Of a stretch of 64,000 bases of DNA, positions 1 to 7,323 are shown piece after piece. Origin of the DNA: Demequina sp. NBRC 110051 (lineage in GTDB: Bacteria > Actinomycetota > Actinomycetes > Actinomycetales > Demequinaceae). Both the position numbers and the translations under genes were made by a program. Location: the NCBI RefSeq assembly GCF_002090055.1, contig NZ_BBRH01000008.1:62001-126000 (forward strand), read 5' to 3'. How positions within the stretch are numbered: position 1 is the stretch's first letter; every line of letters begins with the position of its first letter. Under the pieces are notes generated by a model. The model was not told the DNA's origin, ran no database searches, and saw nothing but the letters and a program-made list of their open reading frames with translations.

Positions 1-2
1 GC

Positions 3-671
3 GTGTTTTCGACGTACCGCGAGGACAGCTGGATCAGCCGGATCAACAACGGCAAGGCGAGCCTCGGCGAGGCGCCGCCCGCGCTCGCGGAGGTCCTGGA
101 CCTGTGCGAGAGCTTCCGCGACGAGACAGGTGGACTGTTCGACGCGCGCACGCCCGACGGCCGGATCGACCCCACCGGGATCGTGAAGACCTGGGCGCTC
201 GAGCGCGTGCGCTGGCGCCTCGCACTCCTCGGCGCCGACGGCTGGCGCCTCGCGTGCTCGGGCGACGTGACGGTCGCGGGGCGGGCGCCTACGGAGGCCG
301 GCTGGCGCATCGGCCTCGCGGACCCCCGGCACGCGCCCGGACCCGACGTCCCCGTCGTGGGAGTCGTCACGCTCGGCGCAGGCGGCCTGGCGGCCACCGG
401 CCGCCACGCGCTCGCGACCTCGGGCCTCGCCCATCGCAGCGGCCACATCTGGGATCCCCGCACCGGCCAGGCGGCCGCACAGGTGGCCCAGGCGAGCGTC
501 ATCGGTGACGACCTGGTGCGCTGTGACGCGTGGGCCACGGCGGTCGTGGTGGGCGGCAAGGCCGCGGCCAAGGCGGCCCAGCGCGAGGGGCTCGACGTCC
601 AGGCCCTCACCATCGTCGATGGGACGGTGCGCGCCTCGCGTACGCCGGGCTGGCGATCCACAGGGTCCTAG
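3..671 (+). CDS. apbE: FAD:protein FMN transferase (ApbE family), 5'-truncated by window edge
   Basis: ApbE (Ftp) transfers the FMN moiety of FAD onto a Thr of target flavoproteins, typically outside the membrane and Mg2+-dependent. Seen: FSTYREDSWISRIN at the very start matches the conserved ApbE segment that normally lies some tens of residues into the protein. DPTGIVKTWALERV (about residues 56-69), GHIWDPRTG (about 147-155) and CDAWATA (about 174-180, with the metal-site Asp/Thr) follow in family order. The frame is open to base 1, so the GTG at 3 is not the true start and the N-terminus, including any signal or lipobox, lies upstream. The stop is TAG at 669-671. The next gene has its own promoter-like sequence. 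Confidence 0.85.
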   Translation: MFSTYREDSWISRINNGKASLGEAPPALAEVLDLCESFRDETGGLFDARTPDGRIDPTGIVKTWALERVRWRLALLGADGWRLACSGDVTVAGRAPTEAGWRIGLADPRHAPGPDVPVVGVVTLGAGGLAATGRHALATSGLAHRSGHIWDPRTGQAAAQVAQASVIGDDLVRCDAWATAVVVGGKAAAKAAQREGLDVQALTIVDGTVRASRTPGWRSTGS

Positions 672-692
672 GGGGGGTTCACCCCGGTGCGC

Positions 693-698
693 TACTGT
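693..698 (+). promoter_or_regulatory. putative -10 (TACTGT) for the lipoprotein gene at 729
   Basis: TACTGT fits the TAnnnT -10 pattern used elsewhere in the window and sits about 30 nt before the ATG at 729. A GAGAGGGAA ribosome-binding stretch lies between. No convincing -35 is visible. Confidence 0.35.
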
Positions 699-728
699 GA
701 CGGGCACAGGTCCTGGCGAGAGGGAACG

Positions 729-1364
729 ATGGCACAGCGCATCCTTTCCGCCGCGGCTCTGGCGCTGGGGGGCGCGCTGGCGCTCGGTGGATGTAGCTCG
801 ATGTCGAGCGACGTGGCACTGACGAGCACCGTGGTCGAGACGGCGTCCCCGCCGGCCGAGGACTCGGCGACGCCCGCGCCCGGTGCGGCGCGCATCGGCC
901 TGGCCGACGACACTCAGTCGGACATCGCCCGCCTGATCAAGATGAACGCCGCCCTCAACGATGACGGCACCATGGGCTCGGGCTGCGCCCCGCAAGAGGA
1001 TGCCGGGGTGCCGGACGGCACGTGGTTCGTCTTCGTCTCCCACGTGACAGCCGAGGGCGCCGACGTCGACATCGCCTGCGTGTTCGGCGAGGGCTCCGAG
1101 CCGTGGGAGGTCGCCCGCGAGGAGGCCGACGCTGACTGGGCCAACCACGTCGTCACCAACGACGTGGTGAACCGGGTCGCGATCGAGACATCGCCCGATG
1201 TCGAGGCGTATCTGAGTGCCTTTGACTGGGTGCCGGTCGATGCCGCGACCGCGATGGCGCAGGGCGAGCCCCTGGGCGACGGCGAGTCCGCCGGGGTGTG
1301 GATCGTTGTGGAGGAGGGACGGATCGTGCAGGTCATCGAGCCCGAGGGCGCGCGCGCCACCTGA
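729..1364 (+). CDS. secreted lipoprotein of unknown function
   Basis: A 211-residue exported protein that I do not recognise. Seen: a signal peptide (MAQRIL followed by an Ala/Leu/Gly stretch) ends in the lipobox ALGGC at Cys22, then SSMSSD. A Ser/Thr/Pro/Ala-rich linker follows (about 30-55), then an acidic globular region with two Cys (GSGCAPQED and VDIACVFGEG) that could form a disulfide outside the cell. The ATG at 729 is chosen because a purine-rich site precedes it and the signal peptide begins there; an in-frame upstream start at 687 would put non-signal residues in front. It stands alone between apbE and rpsP. A surface-anchored role is inference from the lipobox. Confidence 0.7.
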   Translation: MAQRILSAAALALGGALALGGCSSMSSDVALTSTVVETASPPAEDSATPAPGAARIGLADDTQSDIARLIKMNAALNDDGTMGSGCAPQEDAGVPDGTWFVFVSHVTAEGADVDIACVFGEGSEPWEVAREEADADWANHVVTNDVVNRVAIETSPDVEAYLSAFDWVPVDAATAMAQGEPLGDGESAGVWIVVEEGRIVQVIEPEGARAT

Positions 1365-1392
1365 CGCATTTCCCCCGCGCCGCCGGATCTGG

Positions 1393-1398
1393 CACAAT
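1393..1398 (+). promoter_or_regulatory. putative rpsP promoter -10 (CACAAT)
   Basis: CACAAT within CTGGCACAATAGTGCG lies about 115 nt upstream of rpsP. TTTCCC at 1369-1374 is a possible weak -35 with an 18-bp spacer. The rplS promoter candidate (CAGAAT at 4994) looks alike. This is pattern-based only. Confidence 0.4.
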
Positions 1399-1512
1399 AG
1401 TGCGTTGGCTGGCGCGGCCCTCTACCCGCCCGGCTATTCGTCTTGCTAGCGGACCCTTCCCGATTTCCCCGGGACCGGCGAGCCGGCTCACACCGAATAA
1501 AGGAGAACAGCC

Positions 1513-1989
1513 ATGGCTGTGAAGATTCGCCTCAAGCGCTTCGGCAAGAAGCGCGCCCCGTTCTACCGCGTCGTGGTGATGGACTCGCGCACCAAGCGTG
1601 ACGGCCGCGCCATCGAGGAGATCGGCAAGTACCACCCCACCGAGGAGCCCTCGGTCATCGAGATCGACTCGGAGCGCGCGCAGTACTGGCTCTCCGTGGG
1701 CGCCCAGCCCACCGAGCAGGTTGCCGCACTCCTGAAGCTCACCGGCGACTGGGGCAAGTTCAAGGGCGAGAAGGATGCCACCAGCACCGTCAAGGTTGCC
1801 GCTGGCAAGGCCTCGGCCGAGGACCAGATCAAGGCTCAGGCCGACGCCGCCGAGAAGCTGAAGGCCGACAAGGCCGCTGCCGCGGAGAAGGCCAAGAAGG
1901 AGGCCGAGGAGGCCGCCAAGGCCGAGGCCGCCGAGGCCGACGCCGAGGCTCCCGCCGCCGACGAGGCCGCTGAGTCCGAGGAGAACTAA
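1513..1989 (+). CDS. rpsP: 30S ribosomal protein bS16 with long charged C-terminal tail
   Basis: Small-subunit protein needed for 30S assembly. Seen: the canonical start [26 protein letters not shown], then [14 protein letters not shown], and the core ends near residue 85. The remaining ~70 residues are an Ala/Lys/Glu-rich low-complexity tail ending AAESEEN. That makes 158 residues against roughly 80-90 for the classic family, although long acidic tails are common in actinobacteria. AAAGGAGAACAGCC is a strong ribosome-binding site before the ATG. khpA follows 2 nt after the stop, as in most Gram-positive genomes. Confidence 0.98.
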   Translation: MAVKIRLKRFGKKRAPFYRVVVMDSRTKRDGRAIEEIGKYHPTEEPSVIEIDSERAQYWLSVGAQPTEQVAALLKLTGDWGKFKGEKDATSTVKVAAGKASAEDQIKAQADAAEKLKADKAAAAEKAKKEAEEAAKAEAAEADAEAPAADEAAESEEN

Positions 1990-1991
1990 TC

Positions 1992-2222
1992 GTGGTCGTC
2001 GACGCCCTGGAGTTCCTGGTCAAGAGCATCGTCCGCAACCCGGACGATGTCACCGTGACCGAGCGCTCGGGCCGTCGCGGCACCACCCTCAACGTGGTGG
2101 TGCACCCCGATGACCTTCCCCGAGTGATCGGCCGCCGCGGCCGTACCGCGACCTCGATCCGCACCGTTATCGACGCCATCGCGCGCGAGGACGTTCGGGT
2201 CAACATCGTGGACGTCGCCTAA
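1992..2222 (+). CDS. khpA: KhpA-type KH-domain RNA-binding protein
   Basis: A 76-residue single KH-domain protein (YlqC/KhpA). In Gram-positives KhpA pairs with KhpB and binds RNA, affecting cell elongation and division. Seen: VVDALEFLVKSIVRNPDDV, the GxxG RNA-binding loop as IGRRGR (about residues 46-51), and the C-terminal helix TSIRTVIDAIA. The start is GTG at 1992, with GAGGAGAAC (the end of rpsP) as ribosome-binding site. Its position between rpsP and rimM is the usual one. A strong terminator follows the stop. Confidence 0.95.
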   Translation: MVVDALEFLVKSIVRNPDDVTVTERSGRRGTTLNVVVHPDDLPRVIGRRGRTATSIRTVIDAIAREDVRVNIVDVA

Positions 2223-2234
2223 GCCTCACTCACG

Positions 2235-2279
2235 CACGACACCCCCGCCACCCTGAAGGGTGGCGGGGGTGTCGTGTTT
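2235..2279 (+). terminator. intrinsic terminator of rpsP-khpA (bidirectional candidate)
   Basis: A perfect 19-bp stem (2235-2253 with 2258-2276) closes a TGAA loop and is followed by TTT. It sits between khpA and the convergent lipoprotein gene, so it may stop transcription from both sides. Confidence 0.85.
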
Positions 2280-2304
2280 CGTGGGGCCCGTGCCGTGGCG
2301 GGCG

Positions 2305-3531
2305 TTAGGGGCGGTCGTGGCCGCCGCCCATGCCGCCTCCACCCATGCCGCCGCCCATCATCTGGCCAGTCATTTCCGTGACTGCCTCGCCGTTGACTGT
2401 GACGGTCGCGCCAGTGAGGGTGCCGGAGCCGTCGTAATCGAACGCCGACTGGGCAGTGATGTCGAGGGTGCCGCCGGTGATGGTGAGGTCTCCGTTGGCG
2501 TCGATGGCGTCGGTGTCTCCCGAGCCCATCGTGATGTCGAGGGTGCCGCCGTTGATCGTGATGGCGATGCCGCTCGTGATGATGTCCGAGGCCGCGGCGT
2601 TGATGCCGTCGTCGCTCGCATTGAGGGTGATGTCGCCGCCGTCGATCACGATCACGGGTGCCTCGATGCCCTCCACCGATACGGTGATGTCGAGGGTGCC
2701 TCCGGTGATGGAGACCTGCTGCTCGGCCTTCACAGCGTCGTCGCCGGACGAGACCGTGATGTCGCCGCCGGCGATCGTGAGGACGCCCTCGCCCAGGTCG
2801 GTGCTGTTGGAGGCCTTGAGGCCGTCGCCCGTCGCGTCCACGGTGACCGTGCCGCCCGTGATCGTGAGCGTGTCCTTGCCGCGGATCCCGTCGTCGACGC
2901 TCGCGACGCTGACGGTGCCCGACTCGATGGTGAGATCGTCCTTACCCACGATGCCGTCGGCGAAGGTCGCGGTCACGCTGAGCTCGCCGCTACCGGTGAT
3001 CACGAGATCGTCCGCGGAGTAGATGGCGCCGTCGATCTCCTCGTCGGCGCGGGAGTCTGCGTCGGCGACGGTGTTGGTGCTGCCGTCGGCGAGTTCGACC
3101 ACGGTGAGCTCGGCGGCATCGATCTGGATCGCCGCGCCGTCGGTCGAGGCGATGTCGACGCCGTCGAGGATCAGCCGCACGTCGCCGTCGGTGTCGACGA
3201 CGACCTGCCCGGTCGAGGACCCACTGAGCACATAGGTGCCCGCCTCCGTGATGGTGAGGCCGTCGTCGGTGAGGGCGACGTCGGTGGTGGGAAGCGCGTC
3301 CCAGTCGACGTCGGTGGCCGAGAGGGTCGAGGTGGAGGTGGTGTCGCTCGAGGTGGACTCGGTGCCGCCGGCCGTGGTGGCATCAGTCGTGGTGTCGGTC
3401 GCGTCCGTGGTCTCGGTGACAACGGTGCTGTCCGTCGTTCCCGTACCGTCCGTCGCGTCACTCACGCTGCAGCCGGTCAGGATGAGCGCGCCGGCGAGCA
3501 AACTGGCGGTGATGGTGGCGGGCAGTTTCAT
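2305..3531 (-). CDS. secreted beta-helix lipoprotein, carbohydrate-binding DUF4353/Cthe_2159-like
   Basis: A 408-residue surface lipoprotein. Seen: signal peptide MKLPATITASLLAGALILTGC (lipobox Cys21). A Ser/Thr/Asp-rich linker runs to about residue 72. Then come many short parallel-beta-helix rungs with the repeating pattern 'I-x-GG-x-(I/L)-x-(I/V)-x-a-x-D-D-G-I' (DDGIRGKDTLTITGG, GDGLKAS, GDDAVKAEQQVSITGG, SDDGINAAAS). This is the signature of the DUF4353 family, whose founder Cthe_2159 is a calcium- and polygalacturonate-binding protein. The last ~15 residues are Met/Gly-rich with a final His-Asp. AAGGACCACC precedes the ATG. Ligand and role here are not known. It is convergent with khpA. 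Confidence 0.75.
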   Translation of the reverse strand: MKLPATITASLLAGALILTGCSVSDATDGTGTTDSTVVTETTDATDTTTDATTAGGTESTSSDTTSTSTLSATDVDWDALPTTDVALTDDGLTITEAGTYVLSGSSTGQVVVDTDGDVRLILDGVDIASTDGAAIQIDAAELTVVELADGSTNTVADADSRADEEIDGAIYSADDLVITGSGELSVTATFADGIVGKDDLTIESGTVSVASVDDGIRGKDTLTITGGTVTVDATGDGLKASNSTDLGEGVLTIAGGDITVSSGDDAVKAEQQVSITGGTLDITVSVEGIEAPVIVIDGGDITLNASDDGINAAASDIITSGIAITINGGTLDITMGSGDTDAIDANGDLTITGGTLDITAQSAFDYDGSGTLTGATVTVNGEAVTEMTGQMMGGGMGGGGMGGGHDRP

Positions 3532-3666
3532 GGTGGTCCTTCCGTGGGGATGATGGGATCCATTGCACCCGTCGTGCCTGGGAGTGGGCTGGGAAGGGGC
3601 TAGGGGCTTGCTCCGGCCTTACCACCGCCTGCTTCGCCGCGCGCCGCCCACCCCCGTGCGTCCCTG

Positions 3667-3714
3667 GAGGAGGCGGGTGCGAGTTTTCGCGCGCCCAGTC
3701 GCACCCACCTCCTC
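3667..3714. repeat. inverted repeat in the region upstream of rimM
   Basis: The 236-bp gap before rimM holds a 16-bp inverted repeat with one mismatch (GAGGAGGCGGGTGCGA at 3667-3682; TCGCACCCACCTCCTC at 3699-3714) separated by 16 nt. No T-run follows. It ends about 40 bp before the rimM -10, so it could be an operator or an upstream terminator. The rest of the gap shows nothing I can assign. Confidence 0.5.
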
Positions 3715-3754
3715 ACAGCGCGCAGGTGGGAGCAGCCGCCCCCGCACCGCCCCG

Positions 3755-3760
3755 TAACCT
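3755..3760 (+). promoter_or_regulatory. leaderless promoter -10 (TAACCT) of rimM-trmD
   Basis: TAACCT lies 6 nt before the rimM ATG, placing the transcription start at the start codon. There is no ribosome-binding site. Confidence 0.6.
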
Positions 3761-3766
3761 GTACGC

Positions 3767-4300
3767 ATGAAGTTGACCGTCGCGCGCATCGGCCGCGCTC
3801 ATGGGCTCAAGGGCGAGGTGACCGTCGAGGTCCGCACCGACATTCCCGAGGACCGCCTGGTCCCCGGCGAGAGCTACGAGACCGAGCCCGCAAGCGCCGG
3901 GCCCCTCACCATCGCGAACGTCCGTACCCAGGCGGGCCGCTGGTACCTGAAGTTCGACCAGATCACCACGCGCGAGGGAGCCGATGCCGCCCGCGGCGTC
4001 GAGCTCGTGATCGACGGCGAGCAGTCCGACGAGGACGACGCCTGGTACGTCCACGAGCTCGTGGGCCTCAGCGCTCAGCGCCCCGGCGGTGAGGTGATCG
4101 GCGAGGTCGTCGACCTCCTCAGCATGCCCGCGCAGGACATCCTCGTGGTCAAGGAGCCGAACGGCCACCGCGCGATGATCCCGTTCGTCGACGAGTTCGT
4201 GGGCGAGGTGGACCTCGAGGCCGGCACCGTGGTCCTCACCCCGCCCTACGGACTGCTCGCGGGTGAGACCCCCGAGGACACGGGGGAGACCCGCGGATGA
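3767..4300 (+). CDS. rimM: 16S rRNA processing/30S maturation factor RimM
   Basis: RimM helps assemble the 30S head around uS19. It has an N-terminal RimM barrel and a C-terminal PRC-barrel. Seen: [21 protein letters not shown] at the start (the family GxxxGxxGxxGxV segment), [11 protein letters not shown] for the linker into the PRC barrel, and [26 protein letters not shown] at the end. It is 177 residues, the usual length. No ribosome-binding site precedes the ATG; a TAACCT -10 six nt upstream suggests a leaderless message. Its TGA overlaps the trmD ATG (ATGA), implying translational coupling. Confidence 0.96.
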   Translation: MKLTVARIGRAHGLKGEVTVEVRTDIPEDRLVPGESYETEPASAGPLTIANVRTQAGRWYLKFDQITTREGADAARGVELVIDGEQSDEDDAWYVHELVGLSAQRPGGEVIGEVVDLLSMPAQDILVVKEPNGHRAMIPFVDEFVGEVDLEAGTVVLTPPYGLLAGETPEDTGETRG

Positions 4301-5001
4301 GGCTCGACGTCGTCACGATCTTCCCCGAGTTCTTCTCGGTTCTGGACCTGTCGCTGCTGGGCAAGGCCCGCGCCAAGGAGTTGGTCGACGCCCGCATCCA
4401 CGACCTGCGCGACTGGACCAATGACGTCCATGGCACGGTCGATGATGCCCCGTTCGGCGGCGGCGCCGGCATGGTCATGAAGCCGGACGTCTGGGGCGCG
4501 GCTCTCGACGACATCATGGAACCGGGCGCCCACCTGGTCATCCCCACCCCCGCGGGCGTCCCGTTCACCCAGGCGAGGGCCGCGGAGCTCAGCCACGAGA
4601 GCCAGCTGGTGTTTGCGTGCGGGCGCTACGAGGGCATCGACGCCCGCGTGGCGCAGCATTACGCCGACAAGGGCCACCCCGTCTCCGAGATCTCCCTGGG
4701 CGACTACGTGCTGAACGGGGGAGAGGTCGCGGTCGTCGCGATGATTGAGGCCATCACGCGGCTCATTCCCGGCTTCATGGGCAACGCCCAGTCGCTTGTC
4801 GAGGAATCGCACGAGAACGGGCTCCTCGAGTACCCCAGCTACACCCGCCCTGCCACCTGGCGCGGACTCGACGTCCCCGACGTGCTGCTGAGCGGCCACC
4901 ATGGCAAGATCGCCGCGTGGCGCCATGAGCAGCAGGTGGAACGCACGCGCGAGCGCCGCCCGGATCTCCTGGCACAGTCGCCAACGGATGTGGCAGAATA
5001 G
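4297..5001 (+). CDS. trmD: tRNA (guanine37-N1)-methyltransferase TrmD
   Basis: A SPOUT-class enzyme that makes m1G37 in tRNA from SAM and prevents +1 frameshifting. Seen: [13 protein letters not shown] start, [13 protein letters not shown] (about residues 52-64), [13 protein letters not shown] (about 105-117) and the trefoil-knot SAM segment [15 protein letters not shown] (about 130-144). It is 234 residues, typical. The ATG overlaps the rimM stop by 4 nt. The end of the gene contains the promoter-like sequence of rplS. Confidence 0.97.
   Translation: MRLDVVTIFPEFFSVLDLSLLGKARAKELVDARIHDLRDWTNDVHGTVDDAPFGGGAGMVMKPDVWGAALDDIMEPGAHLVIPTPAGVPFTQARAAELSHESQLVFACGRYEGIDARVAQHYADKGHPVSEISLGDYVLNGGEVAVVAMIEAITRLIPGFMGNAQSLVEESHENGLLEYPSYTRPATWRGLDVPDVLLSGHHGKIAAWRHEQQVERTRERRPDLLAQSPTDVAE
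4994..4999 (+). promoter_or_regulatory. putative rplS promoter -10 and leader
   Basis: CAGAAT in TGGCAGAATAGACC overlaps the trmD stop, resembling the rpsP promoter (CACAAT). It would give an rplS leader of about 125 nt. That leader contains a small hairpin at 5076-5089 (TTGCC-atca-GGCAA) but otherwise nothing I can assign. Confidence 0.35.
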
Positions 5002-5130
5002 ACCCTCGGTGCGCGCGGTGCCCAGGTCTGCCACAGGGGGCCGGGCAATGACCGCGACGCGCTGACATCTACCGATTGCCATCAGGCAAGAACCACGTAT
5101 GACCTGTGGCGTGCGTGTGGAGAAAGAGTC

Positions 5131-5478
5131 ATGCAGAAGCTTGACAGCATTACCGCGGGCCAGCTCCGCGACGACGTCCCGGACTTCCGCCCGGGTGACA
5201 CCGTCAAGGTGCACGTGAAGGTCGTCGAGGGCAACCGCTCGCGTATCCAGGTCTTCCAGGGCTTCGTGCTCGGCCGTCAGGGCCAGGGCATCGGCGAGAC
5301 CTTCACGGTCCGCAAGATCTCGTTCGGCGTGGGCGTCGAGCGCACCTTCCCGGTGCACGCTCCCACGATCGACCACATCGAGCTGGTCAGCCGCGGCGAC
5401 GTGCGTCGCGCCAAGCTGTACTACATGCGTGAGCGTCGCGGCAAGGCCGCTCGCATCCGCGAGAAGCGCGAGAACTGA
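5131..5478 (+). CDS. rplS: 50S ribosomal protein bL19
   Basis: Large-subunit protein at the 30S/50S interface. Seen: [54 protein letters not shown], then the conserved [16 protein letters not shown] and [20 protein letters not shown]. At 115 residues it has normal family length and no extension. It follows trmD as in most bacteria, but with its own promoter-like element. The last ~50 nt overlap the only available start of lepB in another frame. Confidence 0.98.
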   Translation: MQKLDSITAGQLRDDVPDFRPGDTVKVHVKVVEGNRSRIQVFQGFVLGRQGQGIGETFTVRKISFGVGVERTFPVHAPTIDHIELVSRGDVRRAKLYYMRERRGKAARIREKREN

Positions 5479-6202
5479 GATCAGCGACACCGCTGACGCG
5501 CCGGCGGAGGGGCACGCCCCCTCCGCCGGTCGTCGTCTGTGGGGGTGGACCAAAGAGGTCCTCATCATCGTCTTCAGCGCGCTCGCGCTGTCGCTCATCC
5601 TGAAGACGTTCTTCTTCCAGTCCTTCTGGATCCCATCGGGATCGATGATCCCCACCCTTCAGGAAGGCGACCGCATTCTGGTCTCGAAGTGGCGCCCCGC
5701 GCCGCTCGACCTGCGCCGCGGCGACATCGTGGTGTTCCACGACACCTTCAACTGGCTGGGCGCCACTCCCGCCTCGGGCACCGAGGACACGCCCCTCGAG
5801 TCCGTCGGCAAGAACATCCTGACCTTTACAGGCCTCCTGCCCGAGGATGCCGGCGAGCACCTCGTCAAGCGCGTGGTGGGCCTGCCCGGCGAGACCGTGG
5901 CGTGCTGCGACGCCGAGGGCAACATCACCATCGACGGCGAACCCCTCGACGAGGACTACCTGCCCGCCGACATCGACCCGTCGCTGACGGACTTCGAGAC
6001 CACCGTGCCAGAGGGCTACGTCTGGGTCATGGGCGACAACCGTCCCCACAGCGCCGACTCCCGCGCGCACATGGGCGATCCCGGTGGCGGCGCCATTCCC
6101 ATTTCCTCGATCGTCGGGACCGCCTTCATCACCGTGTGGCCCTTCGAGAACTTCCACACCCTCACCAACCCCTACGCCGACCCCGACGTCGCGCAGCAGT
6201 GA
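5429..6202 (+). CDS. lepB: type I signal peptidase
   Basis: A membrane serine protease that removes signal peptides outside the membrane. Seen: one N-terminal membrane segment (about residues 43-60), the catalytic Ser in PSGSMIPTL (Ser72), the general-base Lys in [12 protein letters not shown] (Lys147), and [12 protein letters not shown] (about 201-212) closing the active site. It is 257 residues. Start choice is odd: no ATG, GTG or TTG occurs in frame between the rplS stop and the membrane segment, so the GTG at 5429 inside rplS (50-nt overlap) is the only standard option. The short paired Cys in VACCDAEG is unusual but not catalytic. Linked to rplS and rnhB, as usual in actinobacteria. Confidence 0.92.
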   Translation: MSVAARPLASARSARTEISDTADAPAEGHAPSAGRRLWGWTKEVLIIVFSALALSLILKTFFFQSFWIPSGSMIPTLQEGDRILVSKWRPAPLDLRRGDIVVFHDTFNWLGATPASGTEDTPLESVGKNILTFTGLLPEDAGEHLVKRVVGLPGETVACCDAEGNITIDGEPLDEDYLPADIDPSLTDFETTVPEGYVWVMGDNRPHSADSRAHMGDPGGGAIPISSIVGTAFITVWPFENFHTLTNPYADPDVAQQ

Positions 6203-6215
6203 CGGCGGCGCGCTG

Positions 6216-6887
6216 ATGCCCGTCTCGCTCGATCACGAGCGCGCCCTGTGGGACGCCGGCGCCCGCGTGGTCGCCGGCATCGATGAGGTGGGCAGGGGAG
6301 CGCTCGCCGGCCCGGTCACGGTTGGGGTCTGTGCGGTGGGCCCGTGCGACGGCTGGCCCGAGGGCCTGGCCGACTCCAAGCGCCTGTCGCCACGGCGCCG
6401 CGAGGCGATGGCCGATGCGTTGGTTGGCTTCGGCGTCGCACGCGCCGTGGCGCACGCGAGCCCCGCGGAGATCGACGAGCTCGGCATCATCGGTGCGCTT
6501 CGCCTCGCGGGCAATCGCGCCCTCACCGCGATCGCCGCCGAGGGCGTCACGGTCGACGCCGTCCTGCTCGACGGCAAACACGACTGGCTCACCCCACCCA
6601 CGGCAAGCCTGTTCGACGACCCAGCCACGGCATCGGCCGTCACCACCCCTCCGGTGATGATGGTGATCAAGGGCGATGACGCCTGTGCGTCGATCGCCGC
6701 GGGCTCCGTGCTCGCGAAGGTCGAGCGCGACGCGCTCATGGTCGCCGCGCACGCCGAGCACCCGCAGTTCGGGTGGGACGGCAACAAGGGCTATGGCGCC
6801 GCCGCGCACCTCGAGGCGATTCGCGTCCACGGCCCGAGCGACCTGCATCGGCGATCGTGGGCGCTGCCCGAGCGCGACGCGTTGTAG
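6216..6887 (+). CDS. rnhB: ribonuclease HII
   Basis: Cleaves RNA in RNA-DNA hybrids and at single ribonucleotides in DNA. Seen: the catalytic GIDEVGRGALAGP motif (Asp23, Glu24), LLDGKHDW for the third acidic position, and KGDDACASIAAGSVLAKVERD for the fourth. It is 223 residues from the ATG at 6216. In-frame codons reach further upstream into lepB, but homologues begin near this ATG. It lies 13 nt after lepB and probably shares its transcript. An antisense copy of the window's repeated 15-mer lies inside it (6624-6638). Confidence 0.95.
   Translation: MPVSLDHERALWDAGARVVAGIDEVGRGALAGPVTVGVCAVGPCDGWPEGLADSKRLSPRRREAMADALVGFGVARAVAHASPAEIDELGIIGALRLAGNRALTAIAAEGVTVDAVLLDGKHDWLTPPTASLFDDPATASAVTTPPVMMVIKGDDACASIAAGSVLAKVERDALMVAAHAEHPQFGWDGNKGYGAAAHLEAIRVHGPSDLHRRSWALPERDAL
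6624..6638 (-). repeat. directional 15-mer GGCCGATGCCGTGGC, exact copy, in rnhB
   Basis: An exact copy on the minus strand. It is the only coding copy read antisense to its gene, where it encodes ATASA instead of the ADAV seen in the other coding copies. Confidence 0.85.
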
Positions 6888-6947
6888 CGACGGCGCAGAC
6901 GGCGCGGCGGATTCGCACGCCGGAGCCCAAGCGACCATGATGGTCCG

Positions 6948-7274
6948 GTGAGCAGTGACGACCTCGAAAACTATGAGACCGCGGCCGAGCTGGCCCTGTA
7001 CCGCGAGTACCGCGACGTCGTGGGCCTGTTCCAGTACGTCGTCGAGACCGAGCGCCGCTTCTACCTGTGCAACAAGGTGGATCTGCAGGTGCGCGCCTCG
7101 GGCGGAGACGTCTACTTCGAGGTGACGATGACCGACGCCTGGGTGTGGGACGTGTACCGTTCGGCGCGCCTGGTGAAGTCCGTACGCGTCGTCACGTTCA
7201 AGGACGTCAACATCGAGGAACTGTCGGACAACGACGACTCGATCCCCGATATCCGCCAGCTGCGCGGTCGCTGA
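6948..7274 (+). CDS. DUF2469 family protein
   Basis: A 108-residue protein found almost only in actinobacteria, with no established function to my knowledge. Seen: highly conserved DLENYETAAELALYREYRDVVGLFQYVVETERRFYL, VDLQVRASGGDVYFEVTMTDAWVWDVYR, and FVKSVRVVTFKDVNIEEL-like ending (here LVKSVRVVTFKDVNIEEL). The start is GTG at 6948. CATGAT six nt upstream could be a leaderless -10, though it is weak. It keeps its usual place between rnhB and yraN/comM, here separated from them by the exporter island at 7.3-11.4 kb, which suggests that island was inserted into an ancestral order. Confidence 0.9.
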   Translation: MSSDDLENYETAAELALYREYRDVVGLFQYVVETERRFYLCNKVDLQVRASGGDVYFEVTMTDAWVWDVYRSARLVKSVRVVTFKDVNIEELSDNDDSIPDIRQLRGR

Positions 7275-7311
7275 CCAGGGCATTCACCCTGCACGGCGGG
7301 CATTCCGTCGC

Positions 7312-7317
7312 TAGCGT
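7312..7317 (+). promoter_or_regulatory. leaderless promoter -10 (TAGCGT) of the first exporter
   Basis: TAGCGT, then 6 nt, then the ATG at 7324. There is no ribosome-binding site. Confidence 0.6.
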
Positions 7318-7323
7318 GGCCTC

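Noticed and set aside
2260-3603. A 447-residue plus-strand frame opposite the beta-helix lipoprotein
   Set aside because: The minus-strand protein has a lipobox, repeats and a ribosome-binding site; the plus frame is a shadow.
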